A DNA stretch of 64,000 bases, taken from Niebla homalea. Its lineage: Eukaryota > Ascomycota > Lecanoromycetes > Lecanorales > Ramalinaceae. Location: contig JAHGAU010000004.1 of NCBI GenBank assembly GCA_019925105.1, positions 186,001-250,000 on the forward strand, given 5' to 3'. The position numbers and the translations under genes were made by a program. A model generated the notes under the pieces. That model did no database searches. It saw nothing but the letters and a program-made list of their open reading frames with translations, and had not been told where the DNA came from. Numbering within the stretch: position 1 is the first letter of the stretch; each line of letters starts with the position of its first letter. Positions 63,624-64,000 of the stretch are shown here, in pieces.

Positions 63624-63797
63624 TGTTAGGATCTCAGCTGGAACTGAGTCTCAGCCCTACCGGAGCGGAGCGGCTCTACCTTGTTCCGCTTGCTTGGCGC
63701 ACGCACCTTCATATATGCAACACCCACATAGTTAGCTACCTACTCAACAATCATACATATTACATACATTTTACCCCTTTATACTGAGCACGCCACA
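63624..63797 (+). repeat. Solo LTR, 174 bp, not RIP-mutated
   Basis: Begins TGTTAGGATCTCAGC and ends GAGCACGCCACA with a perfect 5-bp duplication TATAC (63,619-63,623 and 63,798-63,802). GC-rich and CpA/TpG-rich, in strong contrast to the LINE around it. The LINE sequence is seamless across it. Likely a short-LTR retrotransposon reduced by LTR-LTR recombination. A diverged relative lies at 32,052-32,201. Confidence 0.88.
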
Positions 63798-64000
63798 TAT
63801 ACGATAATAATTATAAAAATAAAAAAGTTAATTAAATAAGTCGATAAATATAGAAATTAAGAGATATTAACATAATTAAAAAACACTTAGAAGGAAAAGA
63901 AAAGTTATACCGTTAATTAAATTGGTTTTTAATTCAATAATTACTTCAGTGAGATTTAAGAAAGATATATACTTAATTATGACTATAGGGAACGGACAGA

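Larger units (their letters stand above)
34861..64000 (+). mobile_element. LINE copy E, split into segments by five later insertions, 3' end outside window
   Basis: ORF1 start at 34,873 (M-A-T-N-E-E-T-P-R-V-Q). LINE sequence occupies 34,861-35,356, 54,675-54,838, 55,567-56,159, 56,287-57,060, 62,822-63,623 and 63,798-64,000. Each segment resumes where the previous one stopped when compared with copy B: 54,683 onward matches B ~44,070; 55,580-57,047 matches ORF1; 62,835 matches B ~45,600; and 63,803 matches B ~46,410. Insertions: hAT-like element, SINE 2, a 127-bp insert, LINE D and a solo LTR. RIP-degraded throughout. Confidence 0.82.

Overview
The window looks like a filamentous ascomycete (Pezizomycotina) genome, probably from the Sordariomycete side. 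Genes carry short ~50-66 nt introns with fungal branch points (CTGAC/CTAAC). Most of the rest is extremely A+T-rich transposon debris in which CpA/TpG are almost absent and TpA is abundant, the hallmark of repeat-induced point mutation (RIP). No rRNA, tRNA gene, CRISPR array, prokaryotic operon or telomere repeat was seen.

Layout. 1-5,121: a LINE (non-LTR retrotransposon) on the minus strand, cut by the window edge. About 5.7-12.7 kb: a gene island with a five-exon gene for a NucA/NucB-type nuclease-like protein (minus; its secretion leader is broken by two TAG codons) and an F-box-family gene on the plus strand broken by at least four stops. 13.7-17.5 kb: a decayed Ty3/gypsy element carrying a 462-bp hAT-type MITE in one LTR and a tRNA-headed SINE inside its reverse transcriptase. 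20.2-23.3 kb: a second island with an intact FHA-like/Ser-Thr kinase gene and a divergently transcribed hypothetical gene. 24.6-31.6 kb: a complete Ty3/gypsy chromovirus with both LTRs, all RIP-mutated.

34.4-64.0 kb is a nest of insertions that can be ordered from target-site duplications. An old LINE fragment (G) was entered by LINE E. E was entered by a large hAT-like element (35,357-54,674, 8-bp TSD), a SINE (54,839-55,566), LINE D (57,061-62,821), a 127-bp unclassified insert and a solo LTR (63,624-63,797). The hAT element was entered by LINE C, and C by LINE B. Five LINE copies in the window keep the same readable ORF1 start, and both SINEs share the last ~50 bp of the LINE, so the LINE probably mobilised the SINE.

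The genes do not form an obvious pathway. They sit in two islands whose edges show RIP-type stop codons, while the kinase remains open. All assignments are by reading the sequence; no alignments or database searches were run.
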